Source: Kitagawia praeruptora (Eukaryota; Streptophyta; Magnoliopsida; Apiales; Apiaceae). Taken from it: a stretch of 64,000 bases of DNA. Made by a program: the position numbers and the translations under genes. The notes under the pieces are model-generated. The model made no database searches. It worked only from the letters and a program-made list of their open reading frames with translations, and was not told the origin of the DNA. Shown piece by piece: positions 51,169 through 62,566 of this stretch (positions are counted from its first letter, which is position 1; each line of letters begins with the position of its first letter). The stretch covers positions 158,435,501-158,499,500 of the forward strand of contig CM075354.1 of NCBI GenBank assembly GCA_037693485.1. Direction: 5' to 3'.

Positions 51169-54054
51169 GGGAAATTCTAGATGGTACACCTATAGATTTG
51201 GCTTTTCTGAATGGTACACCAAATAAAATTGGCTTCTCGTTGGTACCCTTGTACTATTATACTTCTCTTGACCATGCCCCTACCGTCACTGAACGTTAAA
51301 CAAACGTTTGGTTATCCTTATTTAACCTTTAAATAAAAATAAAAAATACTATTAAACGTTTAAAACCCTCAATTAAGCTTATATTAAAAACCTAAAATAT
51401 TCTAAACAGCTGGTTGAGCGAAAGTGATGGTGAAAGCGACGAAGCGATTTGGTAATTAGGGTTTAACAGCTGTGATTAGGAATCTTCTCAATCTTTCATT
51501 CATCTCTAACCGAGGTAATTAGGAATTAGGGTTTCTCCTCCATCTTCTTTTTCACTTTCCTTAGTCGTGTGTACATATATACATGTGTGTCTTTATATAT
51601 ACTTTCACTTTTAAATATGTCTTTTGATATATGTATATATGCCTTTCGATTTCACATATGTTTGAATGTATTGATATGTCTTTTAATTTCACTTTCTTTA
51701 CTCATATATATGTATGTTTGTACTGATATGTGTATGTATATATGTGTTGTACTGATTTAATTGCAGAATGGGGGATCATAAGATTTTAAAATTTAAGTGG
51801 AGAGAAACAAGTATAGACCTTAAGGTGGAAATTGATAAATGCACATTGTTGGATTTAGTCGTGGAATTTGAAGATGTGGCTAAAAAAAGGGGTAGTAGAC
51901 TAGACTTTGCTTATCCAACTTTTGGCTATGCTTATGAGATGAGCCACAAGAAATTAGAGACAGATACAGACTTGATGACAATGTTTCAGAGGTTGCAAGC
52001 AAAAAATCCTATTCCTATCTGGGTTGGGACAGTTATGAAGCCTAGTCCCTTGTATAAGTTAGTTTTAGGTTTGAGAAGACGAAATGAGGCTGCAAAAAAA
52101 ATCTGTTAGGGTTGATGATACTGTAGAATATGACAATCATTCAGAGAATGAACTTGATGATTTGCCATCTTTGAATGATCTTGAGGACAGCTCAGTGAAG
52201 CCTACCATAACTAAAACTACCATTAAGTCCAAAACTAAACCAAAACCTAAACCTAAAACTAAATCTAAACCCAAAACCAATGTTAGCCTACCCCCACCTC
52301 CTATCTCACCCAATACAGCCTTCAAAAATTTGGCAGTGAGGAGAAGTCCTAGATTTTCACCTGCACAAAACATTAACTATGATAATGCTTCAGCAAATGC
52401 TTCTGGTAATGCTTCTGGTAGTGCTACTGATCATCCTTTGTTTCATCGAAAAGTTCCAAAAACAACTGCGATAAGGAAAGGCCTTCCAGTGGATAGTGGC
52501 AACAGTAGTAAAAGTGCTAGGAGGAAGGTGGATTTTCTTGGTGATAGTGATGCCAATGTTGGGGATACAGCTGTTGAAGAATTACCAAATGCTGATAATA
52601 ATGTCGAGGAGTCTGCTTACAACTATGAGGATTATAATTCTGATGATTCTGATGGAGAGGTTGTGGCTAAAGGAACTTGCCCTGCAGATGAGCTAGAAGA
52701 GGTTGTCAAAATTCCAAAAGTTAAAGACATGTGGAAAGCAGGAAGTTGGCATGAATTTATTGATGATGAGAATGATGATGATTACTATAGTAGCTTATGC
52801 TGTGGTCAGTATTGAGGACAAAGAAAATTGGTCCTTTTTCTTGTGGAACCTCTACCACATAGTGAAAGACTCAAAGAGGTCAGATTGGACCATTATCTCA
52901 GATAGGCAGAAGGTATTTATCTTACTCTTTTAATTTCATATGTATAATGTTATCAGTCTGTCATAATTACATCCTCATGTATGTATCATTTTCTCCCAGG
53001 GCATTGATCTTGCCTTGGAAAATGTGTGGCCAGCTGCTAAAAGGAGATATTGTTGTAGTTAGTTCATGGTATTCAGTAAGGACTTATAAGCAAGCCTACA
53101 ATTTTGCATGCTAAACTTGATCCACACAAAGTAGTTAGTTCATGGTATTCAGTAAGGACTTATAAGCAAGCCTACAATTTTGGCATGAATCCTATTCCTG
53201 ACCAGGATCAATGGCCATCATATGAAGACCTTCCTACTATCAAACCACCTACACTGAAAAGAGGGGTTGGCAGACCCTGTAGGAACAGAAAAAGAGAGGA
53301 AGGAGAAGACCAAAAAGGAAAGAGAGCAAAAACTGTTAAATGTACTAAGTGTGACTGCTATGGACACAACTCAAGGACCTGTAAGGGAGGCCAAACTGCG
53401 AAAGAAAAGAAGGCAAGTGGTGAACCTGTGATTGTAAAGAATCAAAGAGTGAGAGATCAATCCAATGTAGCTAAGGCAGCTAAGGCAGCAGCTAAAGCAG
53501 CTAAGGCAGCAGAAAAAGAAGCAAGTAAAGCTACTAGACAGTCTTCACAAAAGGGGTCATCACAATCACAAGCTACTGAAATGAACCTTTCTCAACTTGG
53601 TTCCTCTCATGTTTAGAATGTTTCTTTTGAATCCTGTTTAGACTGTTTCTTCTGGATAACCAATTTAACATATTTATGGTTGTTTTGGATATTTATGGTT
53701 GGTTGGTTAGATCTTTTGGATATTTATGGTTGGTTGGTTGGATCTTTTGGATATTTTGAATGATTATGGTTGGCTAGTTAATGAAATCTGTTGCCCTTTT
53801 CTTTTCTTTTTTTTCTTTTTTTTCCTGTAGTTATCATGTTCTTGTTGTTATGTGATCCCCAGAGAATGTTTCTTACTATTTTTATACTGTTTCCGGGATA
53901 AAATGCAGTCCAGTAACGTTTGTTTAACGTTCAGTGACGGTAGGGGCATGGTCAAGAGAAGTATAATAGTACAAGGGTACCAACGAGAAGCCAATTTTAT
54001 TTGGTGTACCATTCAGAAAAGCCAAATCTATAGGTGTACCATCTAGAATTTCCC
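51169..54054 (+). mobile_element. Internally deleted MULE with 140-bp TIRs
   Basis: A 2886-bp element with TIRs 51169-51308 and 53915-54054 that look nearly perfect. The 9-bp duplication is ATTAAGTTA (51160-51168, 54055-54063). The coding remnants run in plus orientation. Copy A of the segmental duplication lacks it (near 35803-35815), giving an empty site. Confidence 0.95.
51768..53616 (+). pseudogene. MULE transposase remnant, internally deleted
   Basis: 51768-52109 codes an N-terminal PB1-like domain (MGDHKILKFKWRETSIDLKV). An eight-A run near 52094-52101 shifts the frame into an acidic and Lys/Pro-rich region (52084-52815). At about 52785 it jumps to the transposase core SIEDKENWSFFLWNL and TIISDRQK; an intron follows (GT at 52914, AG at about 53000), then GIDLALENVWPAAKRRY. 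A second gap is followed by the C-terminus: SSWYSVRTYKQAYNFGMNPI and the CCHC knuckle CTKCDCYGHNSRTC. The first catalytic Asp region and most of the core are missing. A 52-bp block is duplicated (53055-53106 and 53131-53182). It cannot encode active transposase. Confidence 0.85.
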
Positions 54055-54297
54055 ATTAAGTTATATCAAGGGTCAACAACTCGTTGTCTCCGGCTTTGCA
54101 TCGATTGTTTCTTCTTATAAGTAAGAACCACCAGGTCTGTACTATGTTCTCAGCTAAACAACAAGATTAATTACCTCCCTAGTCCTAGCAGACAGACATG
54201 TAATGCAGCACCTACTGAACTTTCCAAGACTCTCTAGGCAGACTTGTACGTAATTTACTACGAAATACAAACATATATGGAGCAACCCGTGCTAAAG

Positions 54298-54897
54298 GTA
54301 ACTAGTTATAGTGTTTTTAAATGATCAATTCAATCTTTTTAAACCACTTCAACTGTTTTGTAAAATATAGACTAATGTACTCACCAAAGCACTGATCAAT
54401 GAGCATACACATACTCGGGAGTAAAATAAATTTGTTTTTAAATTACTCTGTACCCGGTTTTGTATATATTCCTACACAAATTGTGAACTCTGAAGTCTGG
54501 AATCTCTCTCATTTTTATTGCATAAAGATATCAACTAATTTATAAGAAAAAACTACTGTAATTGATATCCTAAATCATAAGAAAAACTAGAGGGTATTGG
54601 AATTCTGCAAATTTTTTAAAAAATTGAAAGATGCTAATTGATAATTTTTAACAAAAAGTGAGTAAAAAAAAATTCGATATGCATATAATTTTTCTACTAT
54701 GCATTTTTTTGAGGTACTTCAAAATATGAATCACTAGTAAATCGGGTTTACTCACTTGTTTTATTCTAATGTATCAATTGGATCATTGATAAATTTTTAT
54801 CTCATATAAATCATTCATTTTGAATTAAGTTACATTTCATTAAATTTTAAAATTATAGTAGATAGGAAAAATTGAATTGGTTAATTTTTTGACAAAA
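54298..54897. other. AT-rich intergenic DNA
   Basis: No gene or repeat recognised; ends in the ATAAT target site of the next element. Confidence 0.5.
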
Positions 54898-54902
54898 ATA
54901 AT

Positions 54903-55381
54903 TGATATGCCAGATTTTTGGCATGTCTAATAATCTGCCAAATTTTCAATATTATTAATTATTAATTCAGATTAATAATTATAACTTAATTGCTAAGTTT
55001 TATCCTCTCCCTGAAACGAGGAAAGAATCAATCTCAATAAATCAATAACGGAAAATATCTCCAAACGATATTCTTCAAATCAGGAAGATATCACAACGAT
55101 AAGATTAAATCAGATAAAATCAGTAATTACCAAGATTAACGAAGTTTATCCCTAAAGTCTCTAAGGGATATACACAAATCAATTTCACAAAACTGCGTTG
55201 GCTTGATCCTTATAAATATAAGGTACGCAGGCATCTTGAAGGAGGATCCGACACATCTAACAAGTCGAGACACCTCTCAAGTCCAGCCCCAAACATCCAA
55301 AATCCCAAATCCCCATATTTTCATAGTTTCGTTATTCCAGCAACCTCCGAAATTTGTTATCACCAAATTCCTCCGTTAACA
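54903..55381 (+). mobile_element. 5' LTR of the non-autonomous element
   Basis: 479 bp, TGATATGCCAG...TCCGTTAACA. A TATA-like 'CCTTATAAATATAAGG' precedes GTACGCAGGCA (about 55207-55233). Confidence 0.93.
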
Positions 55382-55502
55382 ATTGGCGCTAGAAGGAGGG
55401 GATTAATTTATTATCCGTGGAGGACGGGTAATTTTCACCAAAAAATTTGTAAAGGGTTTTGGGTTCGATCAATACATACATCATGCGCGCGAGAGATAAC
55501 TC

Positions 55503-55817
55503 ATGTACCACACGAGGTCATGGAGCATTGATTTATTAAAAAATCAAAACACTTGCGGGATACACTTAAGAGGGCAACAAGAAGTAGCAACGGCAGGAAG
55601 AAAAAAAAATAATAATATGGTGGTAGCTAAGTTGGAACACAACAGCATTAAAATATCGACAAGAAAAAGACGAAACCAAGGCCAAGAGCAGCAAGCCAAA
55701 GCAGCGGTGAAAAAAGTAATAATAAAAAAGGGAGGTGGCCGGTTCACACGCGCCATTAACAAAAAAAAAGCAGGAAAAAAAAGAGGACCCAAGACAATAA
55801 AAGGACGGGATGATTGA
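55503..55817 (+). CDS. Small basic ORF inside the non-autonomous element
   Basis: A 104-aa ORF, MYHTRSWSIDLLKNQN to KTIKGRDD. It is very rich in Lys, Arg and Gln (VKKVIIKKGGGRFTRAINKK, KKAGKKRGPKT). No known domain; the basic character could suit nucleic-acid binding, but the adenine-rich composition of the DNA alone could produce it. It is probably not a conserved gene. Confidence 0.3.
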   Translation: MYHTRSWSIDLLKNQNTCGIHLRGQQEVATAGRKKNNNMVVAKLEHNSIKISTRKRRNQGQEQQAKAAVKKVIIKKGGGRFTRAINKKKAGKKRGPKTIKGRDD

Positions 55818-55929
55818 TGAGGGATCATGGGACCTGCAAAAATAAAATTTATAAACAAGAAAATTAAAGTAGTATCCATGCGACAACAGAAGACAGCAAC
55901 AGGAGAAAAAAAAAACCCCCGAAGCACTT

Positions 55930-56869
55930 GAAAATTCCAACTGGCCGAAAAAAAAATAAAGATAAGTTTTTATTTTCTTATCTTAATTATTTTTTGTAAT
56001 TTAATTTATATTTATGTCATGCATATTATATTATTATTATTATTATTATTTTATATTCTATATTTTATGCATGCTTAAATTAACATGTTTATTATGCATG
56101 AATTATGTCTTAAATTTATTATTATTTTTGCGTATATTCTTGCATCATATGTATTTGTCAGAAAATTAATTTCAAATTTACGAATTGAATTTGTTAAAAA
56201 AGAAGACCCTCCGGTATATTATTTTTGAAGGCCCTCTTTTTTAGGGATAATATTTTTGGAAGACTTTTAGTTGAAGATTTTATTATTTTAGAAGACCCTC
56301 CGGTATATTATTTTTGAAGGCCCTCTTTTTTAGGGGTAATATTTTTGGAAGACTTTTAGTTGAAGATTTTATTATTTTAGAAGGCCCTCTTGGGTAATAT
56401 TTTGGAAGGTCCTCCTTTGTAGAGTTTATATTTTGGAAGGATCTTAATTAAAGAGTTTATATTTTGGAAGGCTCTTATTCGAAGAGTTTATAATTTTGGA
56501 AGGCTCTTATTCGAAGAGTTTATATTTTGGAAGGCTCTTATTCGAAGAGTTTATAATTTTAGAAGGCTCTTATTCGAAGAGTTTATATTTTGGAAGGCTC
56601 TTATTCGAAGAGTTGATTATTTTTGAAGACCTTTTGTGATGAGGATATTTTTTATAGAAGACCTTCTGTGTGTTGCTCATATTTTTTAGAAGACCCTTTG
56701 TGTGTTGCTGATATTTTCTAGAAGAACCTTCAAGTGTCGCTGATATCTTTTTTGATAGAATCTTAGAATATTGATAGGACTTTGGAAAGATGACCTCCTC
56801 TAAGGAGGATCTTCGTGGAATATATTTATAAAACAAATGGTCTCCTTTGAGGAGAGTTAATAAAATAAA
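55930..56869 (+). repeat. GAAGGCTCTTATTCGAAGAG-type repeats
   Basis: Between 56190 and 56640 a unit of about 30-40 bp ('TATTTTGGAAGGCTCTTATT' then CGAAGAGTT) repeats at least seven times, preceded by a 'AGACCCTCCGGTATATTATT' duplication (56205 and 56293). The minus-strand ORF over this region is repeat-derived. Confidence 0.8.
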
Positions 56870-57290
56870 CTTCGGGAAGTCCACCTCCTGTGAGGAGGGA
56901 TATTTCTGGAATGGGGAACGACCTCCTTTGAGGAGGGTATCCCAAATTACCAAAGTCCTTGCAAAAACCGTACTTCCGGGGGGATGTCCGTACTTCCGGC
57001 GCCTCATCAAGGCACGAACTTCGGGAAGTCCACCTCCTGTGAGGAGGGATATTTCTGGAATGGGGAACGACCTCCTTTGAGGAGGGTATCCCAAATTACC
57101 AAATCCTTGCAAAAACCGTACTTCCGGGGGGGATGTCCGTACTTCCGGCGCCTCATCAGGGTTCGAGCTTCGGAAAATCCACCTCCTGTGAGGAGGGTAT
57201 TTCTGGACAAAAATGATCTCCTTTGAGGAGAGTATTATAAAATTCTGAGAAAAATGACCCCCTTTGAGGGGGATACCCTCTAGAAGACAT
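56870..57290 (+). repeat. 149-bp tandem repeat with CCTCCTTTGAGGAGG palindromes
   Basis: CTTCGG(G)AA blocks start at 56870, 57019 and 57168, exactly 149 bp apart. Two full units and a partial third are present. Each holds the palindromes ACCTCCTGTGAGGAGGG and ACCTCCTTTGAGGAGGG and the doublet GTACTTCCGG. ORFs on both strands here come from the repeat. Confidence 0.9.
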
Positions 57291-57521
57291 GGTAGATATG
57301 ACCTTTTTCGACAAAGCATTTTGAGCAACATACAAAACTTATTATTTACATATTGCATATTGTCTTATTTACATCTACATGTATATTACGGGCACCTTGG
57401 TGCTCCATATTATTTATTAATCTTCGTCTCCTAGCTGTTTCAGTGACTTAGGAAATTTGGAAGATCGAAGCATGCTTAGTTCTCCACTGCAGCAAGCTAC
57501 ACTGAAGAACTGGGGGGTAGT

Positions 57522-58000
57522 TGTTATGCCAGATTTTTGGCATGTCTAATAATCTCCCAAATTTCCAATATTATTAATTATTAATTCAGATTAATAATTA
57601 TAACTTAATTGCTAAGTTTTATCCTCTCCCTGAAACGAGGAAAGAATCAATCTCAATAAATCAATAACGGAAAATATCTCCAAACGATATTCTTCAAATC
57701 AGGAAGATATCACAACGATAAGATTAAATCAGATAAAATCAGTAATTACCAAGATTAACGAAGTTTATCCCTAAAGTCTCTAAGGGATATACACAAATCA
57801 ATTTCACAGAACTGCGTTGGCTTGATCCTTATAAATATAAGGTACGCAGGCATCTTGAAGGAGGATCCGACACATCTAACAAGTCGAGACACCTCTCAAG
57901 TCCAGCCCCAAACATCCAAAATCCCAAATCCCCATATTTTCATAGTTTCGTTATTCCAGCAACCTCCGAAATTTGTTATCACCAAATTCCTCCGTTAACA
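57522..58000 (+). mobile_element. 3' LTR of the non-autonomous element
   Basis: 479 bp, TGTTATGCCAG...TCCGTTAACA, followed by ATAAT. Confidence 0.93.
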
Positions 58001-58005
58001 ATAAT

Positions 58006-58623
58006 AACTCAATCTCGACCACCTTCTAGATATGTTCATTACATCGATTTTTTTTTGTCAAAAAAATAAAACATGTTTCATTCAAAAGAACATATCATAA
58101 TCGGGACAAACTCCCGACCGTCGATATAATTAGGTTGGAAAAACAAATAACAGACTAAAAACAATTATCTTATTTGTTTCCTGATTGTTTATACACTGAA
58201 CTGAAAAGTTCTTAAAACTAAAAACGAAATTGAAGACATCCTGATCGATCCAAACTACGCCGACATCCCTGAAAGCAACAACATCACAATTGACCTTATC
58301 ACATTGCATAAATTGAGGTTAGAGAAACGACACCCCAACTATAGACATGTCGAAAGTGGGAACCCCTAAAAGATGAAAAAACTTTGGTTATGACATGTGA
58401 ACTCTTGCAATAATTATCACCGCTCCAACTTCGATGCGGGCTTTTTAATCCCAAAAACATCCACAAAATCATTTTCAACAGATTCGTCACCGAACGAAAA
58501 CAAACATAACTAAACAAAAATATAACAAAATACCCCAAAAGGAGAGATAAAAATACACACTTCAAAATGAGAAATACACAAACACCCAAAAAAATTAGAT
58601 TTTATTGAAAAGAATCAATAAAA
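58006..58623. other. AT-rich intergenic DNA
   Basis: No gene seen. The short minus ORF at 58299-58589 has no recognisable domain. Confidence 0.5.
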
Positions 58624-58895
58624 ACGAAAGAAAATTAAGTGATTGGAGCTTTTTACCAGAGAAAACCCAATAAAGTCCTCAACTAATTATTTAAGACAAA
58701 GCAAAGGAAGGCGACTCTTAGCTCTTTGAGAAAATAAGTTCATTACATCGAATTTTTTAACGAAAGAAAATTAAGTGGTTTGGAGCATTTTACCGGAGAA
58801 AATCCAATAAAGTCCTCAACTAATTACTTAAGACAAAGCAAAGGAAGGCGACTCTTAGCTCTTAGAGAAAATAGGTTCATTACATCGAATTTTTT
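58624..58895. repeat. Two tandem copies of a 136-bp unit
   Basis: ACGAAAGAAAATTAAGTG starts at 58624 and again at 58760. The two units differ at about ten positions; each contains 'GACAAAGCAAAGGAAGGCGA' and ends in TTCATTACATCGAATTTTTT. Confidence 0.9.
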
Positions 58896-59852
58896 ATAGG
58901 TAAGAGATTATATTCTCGAAATGCTCTTTCTTTCAATGAGAGAGAAGTGAGTTCGTAGACATTTTCTTTTTTGTATTATTAGTAAAAGATATAAGAAGAA
59001 TTCGTGTTGGTAGAAAAATAGAAGGAGCCAACCAAGGAAGGGGGAAGTAGGGGCTCAAAGTGAATCCCAACTCCTGTCAATTATCCAAAATCATATAAAT
59101 TTTAAGATAATTTTTAATTTTATTTAAAATAATTTGGATCGATTTTCCTAAAATATAATCTAATCTATACTTTTTATTAAAAGCAGAAACCCCCTTTAAA
59201 TGGTATGCCATGTATACCGCGGTATGCACGGTATGCCAATTAATTAATTAATTATTAATAATAACTTATTTTACAATTTGATCTTACTTTAAAAACTGTT
59301 TTTTAAGTGTATAGAACATCAATAAGAATAAGAACTACTAATGAAACAAGTCATCTCTGAACTAAAATACAGTATGCCAATTAATTAATTAATTAATTAA
59401 TGTATACCACGGTATGTCATGTATACAGCGGTATGCCACTAAATATTAATTAATTTAATTAATTAAAATCATAATATTAAATATTAATTTAATTTAATAA
59501 TGAAGTTATATACTAGGAGTCTATTAACTAAAAATTGGATTAAAAGTCGAGAATATAGGACTTAGGGCTCCATTAATTAATATTTAAAATATATCAATAA
59601 TAGATTAATAATAAATACAATTAATAATATAACTATTCTTATATTACCAGAGATAAGTTATATAAATTTAATTAATTAAAATAATAAAATTAAATATTAA
59701 TTTAATTTATTATTGAAGTTATATACTAGGAGTCTATTAACTAACAATCGAAATAAAAGTCGAGAATATAATATTTTATACAACTTGGTGGTTGAAGATT
59801 TTATTCATTTAAAAAAGTTAAAAATTAGGAATTTAAGATAATTTATAACAAT
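58896..59852. other. AT-rich DNA with GTATGCCA and ATTAATTA motifs
   Basis: Two 'GTATACC(G/A)CGGTATG' palindromic blocks occur near 59212 and 59401, and an 'AAGTTATATACTAGGAGTCT' stretch is repeated (59503 and 59718). No coding sequence. It may be the body of the Helitron-like element that ends at 59879. Confidence 0.45.
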
Positions 59853-59880
59853 CCGTGCTTCGCACGAGTTATCGGCTAGT
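59853..59880 (+). mobile_element. Helitron-like 3' terminus
   Basis: A short hairpin (CGTGC-TTC-GCACG, 59854-59866) is followed within 10 bases by CTAG and then T. This fits the Helitron rule of a 3' hairpin, CTRR end and A^T insertion. The 5' TC end was not found, so only the terminus is annotated. Confidence 0.5.
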
Positions 59881-60437
59881 CCTTTTTAAATCAAAATCCT
59901 AATTTCGCACAACATTGGGTCGAGAATAAGAGAAAGGATATAATTTTACAGAAGATTGCCAAATTTTTAAATGTAAAAATAGGGCATGAAGGAGTCTAAC
60001 ATAGAGCTTGTTTGGCTAGACTTATTTTAAGTTATTATCGATTTATTTTCGGTTTGATATTTTTTTTATACAATTATTTAATGTAAGTTTGAGATTTTAT
60101 AAATTATAAAAAAAAACTTTTTATTGAGAAAAAGTTAGAAATTTCTAAATTTATCTTAAAATAAATTAACTTATTATGTAAAAAAAGTTCCACCAAACAC
60201 CCTGTACTAACATAACCTTGTTTGACAACAAAATTAGACGCAGATAAATAGTTGGGAATTCACCAAAAATACTAGATTTAAAATTCATATTTGCAAAAAT
60301 ACCATCTTCTTTAATTCATTTCAATTTTACCAAACTAAGTTTCAAAATTGCAAAAATACTAGGTCCCCCTTTCCCTCCCTCCCACGTCACCTTTCCCTCC
60401 CCCCTTTCCCTTTCATATCTAAGTCGACGGCGACTTC
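59881..60437. other. AT-rich DNA, possible eroded hAT-like MITE
   Basis: 'GCTTGTTTGGC' at about 60007 and 'CCACCAAACACCC' at about 60192 bracket AT-rich palindromic sequence, as in hAT-like MITEs, but no duplication is visible. No gene. Confidence 0.35.
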
Positions 60438-60905
60438 TGTTTTTTTTTTTTTTTTTTTAAGGTGGGGTGCTATTTTGGGTTGCAACTCAATGCAACCAAA
60501 TTCAACCACATTCAACTTCATGCAACCACATGCAACTTTTTTTTTAAAAAAGGTTGGGTGATTTTTGTGGATTTGGGTTTCAGGGGCAATATTCAACTCA
60601 ATGCAACCACATCCAACTTTTTTGGTGGATTTGGGTTCCATGACCCCACCAGGAGCAATATTCAACTCAATGCAACTCAATGCAACCACATCCAACTTTT
60701 TTCGTGGATTTGGGTTCCAAGACCCCGCCAGGGGCAATATTCAACTCAATGCAACCACATCCAACTTTTTTGGTGGATTTGGGTTCCATGGTCCCGCCAG
60801 GGGCAATATTCAACTCAATGCAACTGAAATCAAAAATTTAGTTGCATTCAGTTGCTGATTTCAAGTTCCATTTGTCAGTTGTCATTTTCAACCTCAGTTT
60901 TGAAC

Positions 60906-60941
<36 letters not shown>

Positions 60942-61191
60942 GTTCAAAAAAGAGGTCGAAAATGACAACTGAAAAATGGAACATGAAATCAGAAATTTAG
61001 TTGCATTTAGTTGAATGTGGTTGCATTAAGTTGAATATGCCCCTGCGGGGCCATGCAACCCAAAATCATCCCACATTAAAAAAAAAAAAGTTTTGAAGTC
61101 TGTTGCAGTCGATGTGGTTGAATGTGGTTGCATTCAGTTGCTGATTTCAAGTTCCATTTTTCAGTTGTCATTTTCGACCTCTTTTTTGAAC

Positions 61192-61231
<40 letters not shown>

Positions 61232-61280
61232 GTTCAAAAAAGAGGTCGAAAATGACAACTGAAAAATGGAACATGAAATC
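60438..61280. repeat. GCAACC minisatellite and two TA-centred hairpins
   Basis: Units containing GGGGCAATATTCAACTCAATG and 'CCACATCCAACTTTTTT' then GTGGATTTGGGTTCCA repeat at roughly 70-80 bp spacing from 60580 to 60815. Two inverted repeats then fold around TA runs: one centred near 60924, one near 61211. Both have GAACTCTAA arms and a shared 'GGTCGAAAATGACAACTG' flank. The second is cut by the Copia LTR at 61281. Confidence 0.85.
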
Positions 61281-62566
61281 TGTTGAGTATTGAACACAAA
61301 GAAAGAATACAGAGGGGGGTGAATGGATTCTTGAACTTTTCGTGCCTTAGTCTGTGTAGCAAACAAGTATTGTGTGTGCAGAGATATGTATGCGGATAAA
61401 GAACAATACACAACACAATATCACTTTAATTTAATATTTTATTAGATAAAGGTTGCTACAATCTGTGAATACAAATGGAGTATTCTCAGCTTCGTTTTTC
61501 TCAGAGAGATATAGCTTACAGTGTATGAAAAACTTGACTTGCACAAAGTTACTAAGTTATAAAGTGAGGATGTATCCTTATAGAACATGGATACAACCTA
61601 CTTACTGCAAATAAGGTAGCTAAACAAATTACTTTCTAGTCTGTCTATCCTTTTTGAGTAAGTGTCCAAACGGTTACAGATTTGACTTTGCAAAGCCTGT
61701 TTAGATCCACTTCTTTAGCTCCTTGTCTCTTCTATATCGCTCCAAGCTTCCTTGTAAGCTTTCCAGAGCACGTTATAGATTGTGGTCCATAAAGTGCATT
61801 GGCTTGTTGCAGGTTTCTGACTTGTACAATTCCTTCAGTATTTTGTCTCTAAGAATGTATTCGAGAAGTGACTAAGTAAGTGATTCGAGAACTAGAATTG
61901 ACTTGATCGATAACTCTGAGTTCTCGAACACTGTTATATTGACATATCGAACCACTTCTCGAATAGCTCTTTTCCATCAGGATTCCTTGAGTTGTCGAAT
62001 AGATCACTTGACTTATCGAATCCTCGAGATGTCGAATAGCTTTCTGAGTCCTTGAGATATCGAATGGAACTTTGACTTGTTGATTCTTTGAGAACTCGAA
62101 TACCATCTTGACTTGTTGACTTCTTGAGTTCTCGAATAGAGTAGTAGACATATCGAATCCCTGAGATATCGAATGAGATATCGAACAGTGTATTCAGAGA
62201 TATCGAATAGTGTCTTGAGATATCGAATCCCTGACTTCTCGAATGCTGGACTTCTCGAATAGACAAATATACTTCTCGAATTGGTACTTAGGCAAATTCT
62301 TCATTTCTTCAAATCCCAACTGTGATTATTTGACAGTCTTTAACTCCTTGCTTGAGGCATGAACCTTGGAACTTCTTTCAAGCATTATTCTAGACTCTAT
62401 TTGTACAATTACACAACTAGGATTTGATGACTACTATAAGTACAATACAAACAGAAACTCTACAACTAGAGGTTCCCTCAGTTAAGAGGTCATGTAAGTA
62501 ATGCAAAGCATTACAAACAATTAGGCTTGTTATTAGATGTGTACAGGCATGCCTCTGTAACTAACA
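61281..62566 (-). mobile_element. 3' LTR of the second sirevirus
   Basis: 1286 bp, same family as 8592-9867 and 21433-22723 but with many substitutions, so it is an independent older lineage. It keeps the 15-bp segment missing from the 5' LTR of the first element. Confidence 0.92.

Larger units (their letters stand above)
50463..54297. repeat. Segmental duplication, copy B (split by a SINE and a MULE)
   Basis: Partner of 35391-36053. Similarity runs 50463-50633, 50917-51168 and 54064-54297. The two gaps are insertions absent from copy A. Confidence 0.85.
54903..58000 (+). mobile_element. Complete non-autonomous LTR element (LARD/TR-type, Gypsy-like LTRs)
   Basis: A 3098-bp element with 479-bp LTRs at 54903-55381 and 57522-58000 and TSD ATAAT (54898-54902, 58001-58005). 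The PBS-like TTGGCGCTAGAAGGAGG (55383-55399) directly follows the LTR, and the PPT GAACTGGGGGGTAG precedes the 3' LTR. I saw only a handful of differences between the LTRs. There is no gag-pol. The interior has a small basic ORF and two repeat arrays. LTR features shared with the Tat-like element suggest it uses that family's proteins. Confidence 0.93.

Noticed and set aside
55544..55940. Hydrophobic minus-strand ORFs resembling membrane proteins
   Set aside because: They are the complement of an A-rich, Lys-coding stretch; Phe/Leu richness is compositional.
56570..57358. A 262-codon minus-strand ORF
   Set aside because: It runs across the 149-bp tandem repeats and repeats itself accordingly; ORFs on the other strand do the same.
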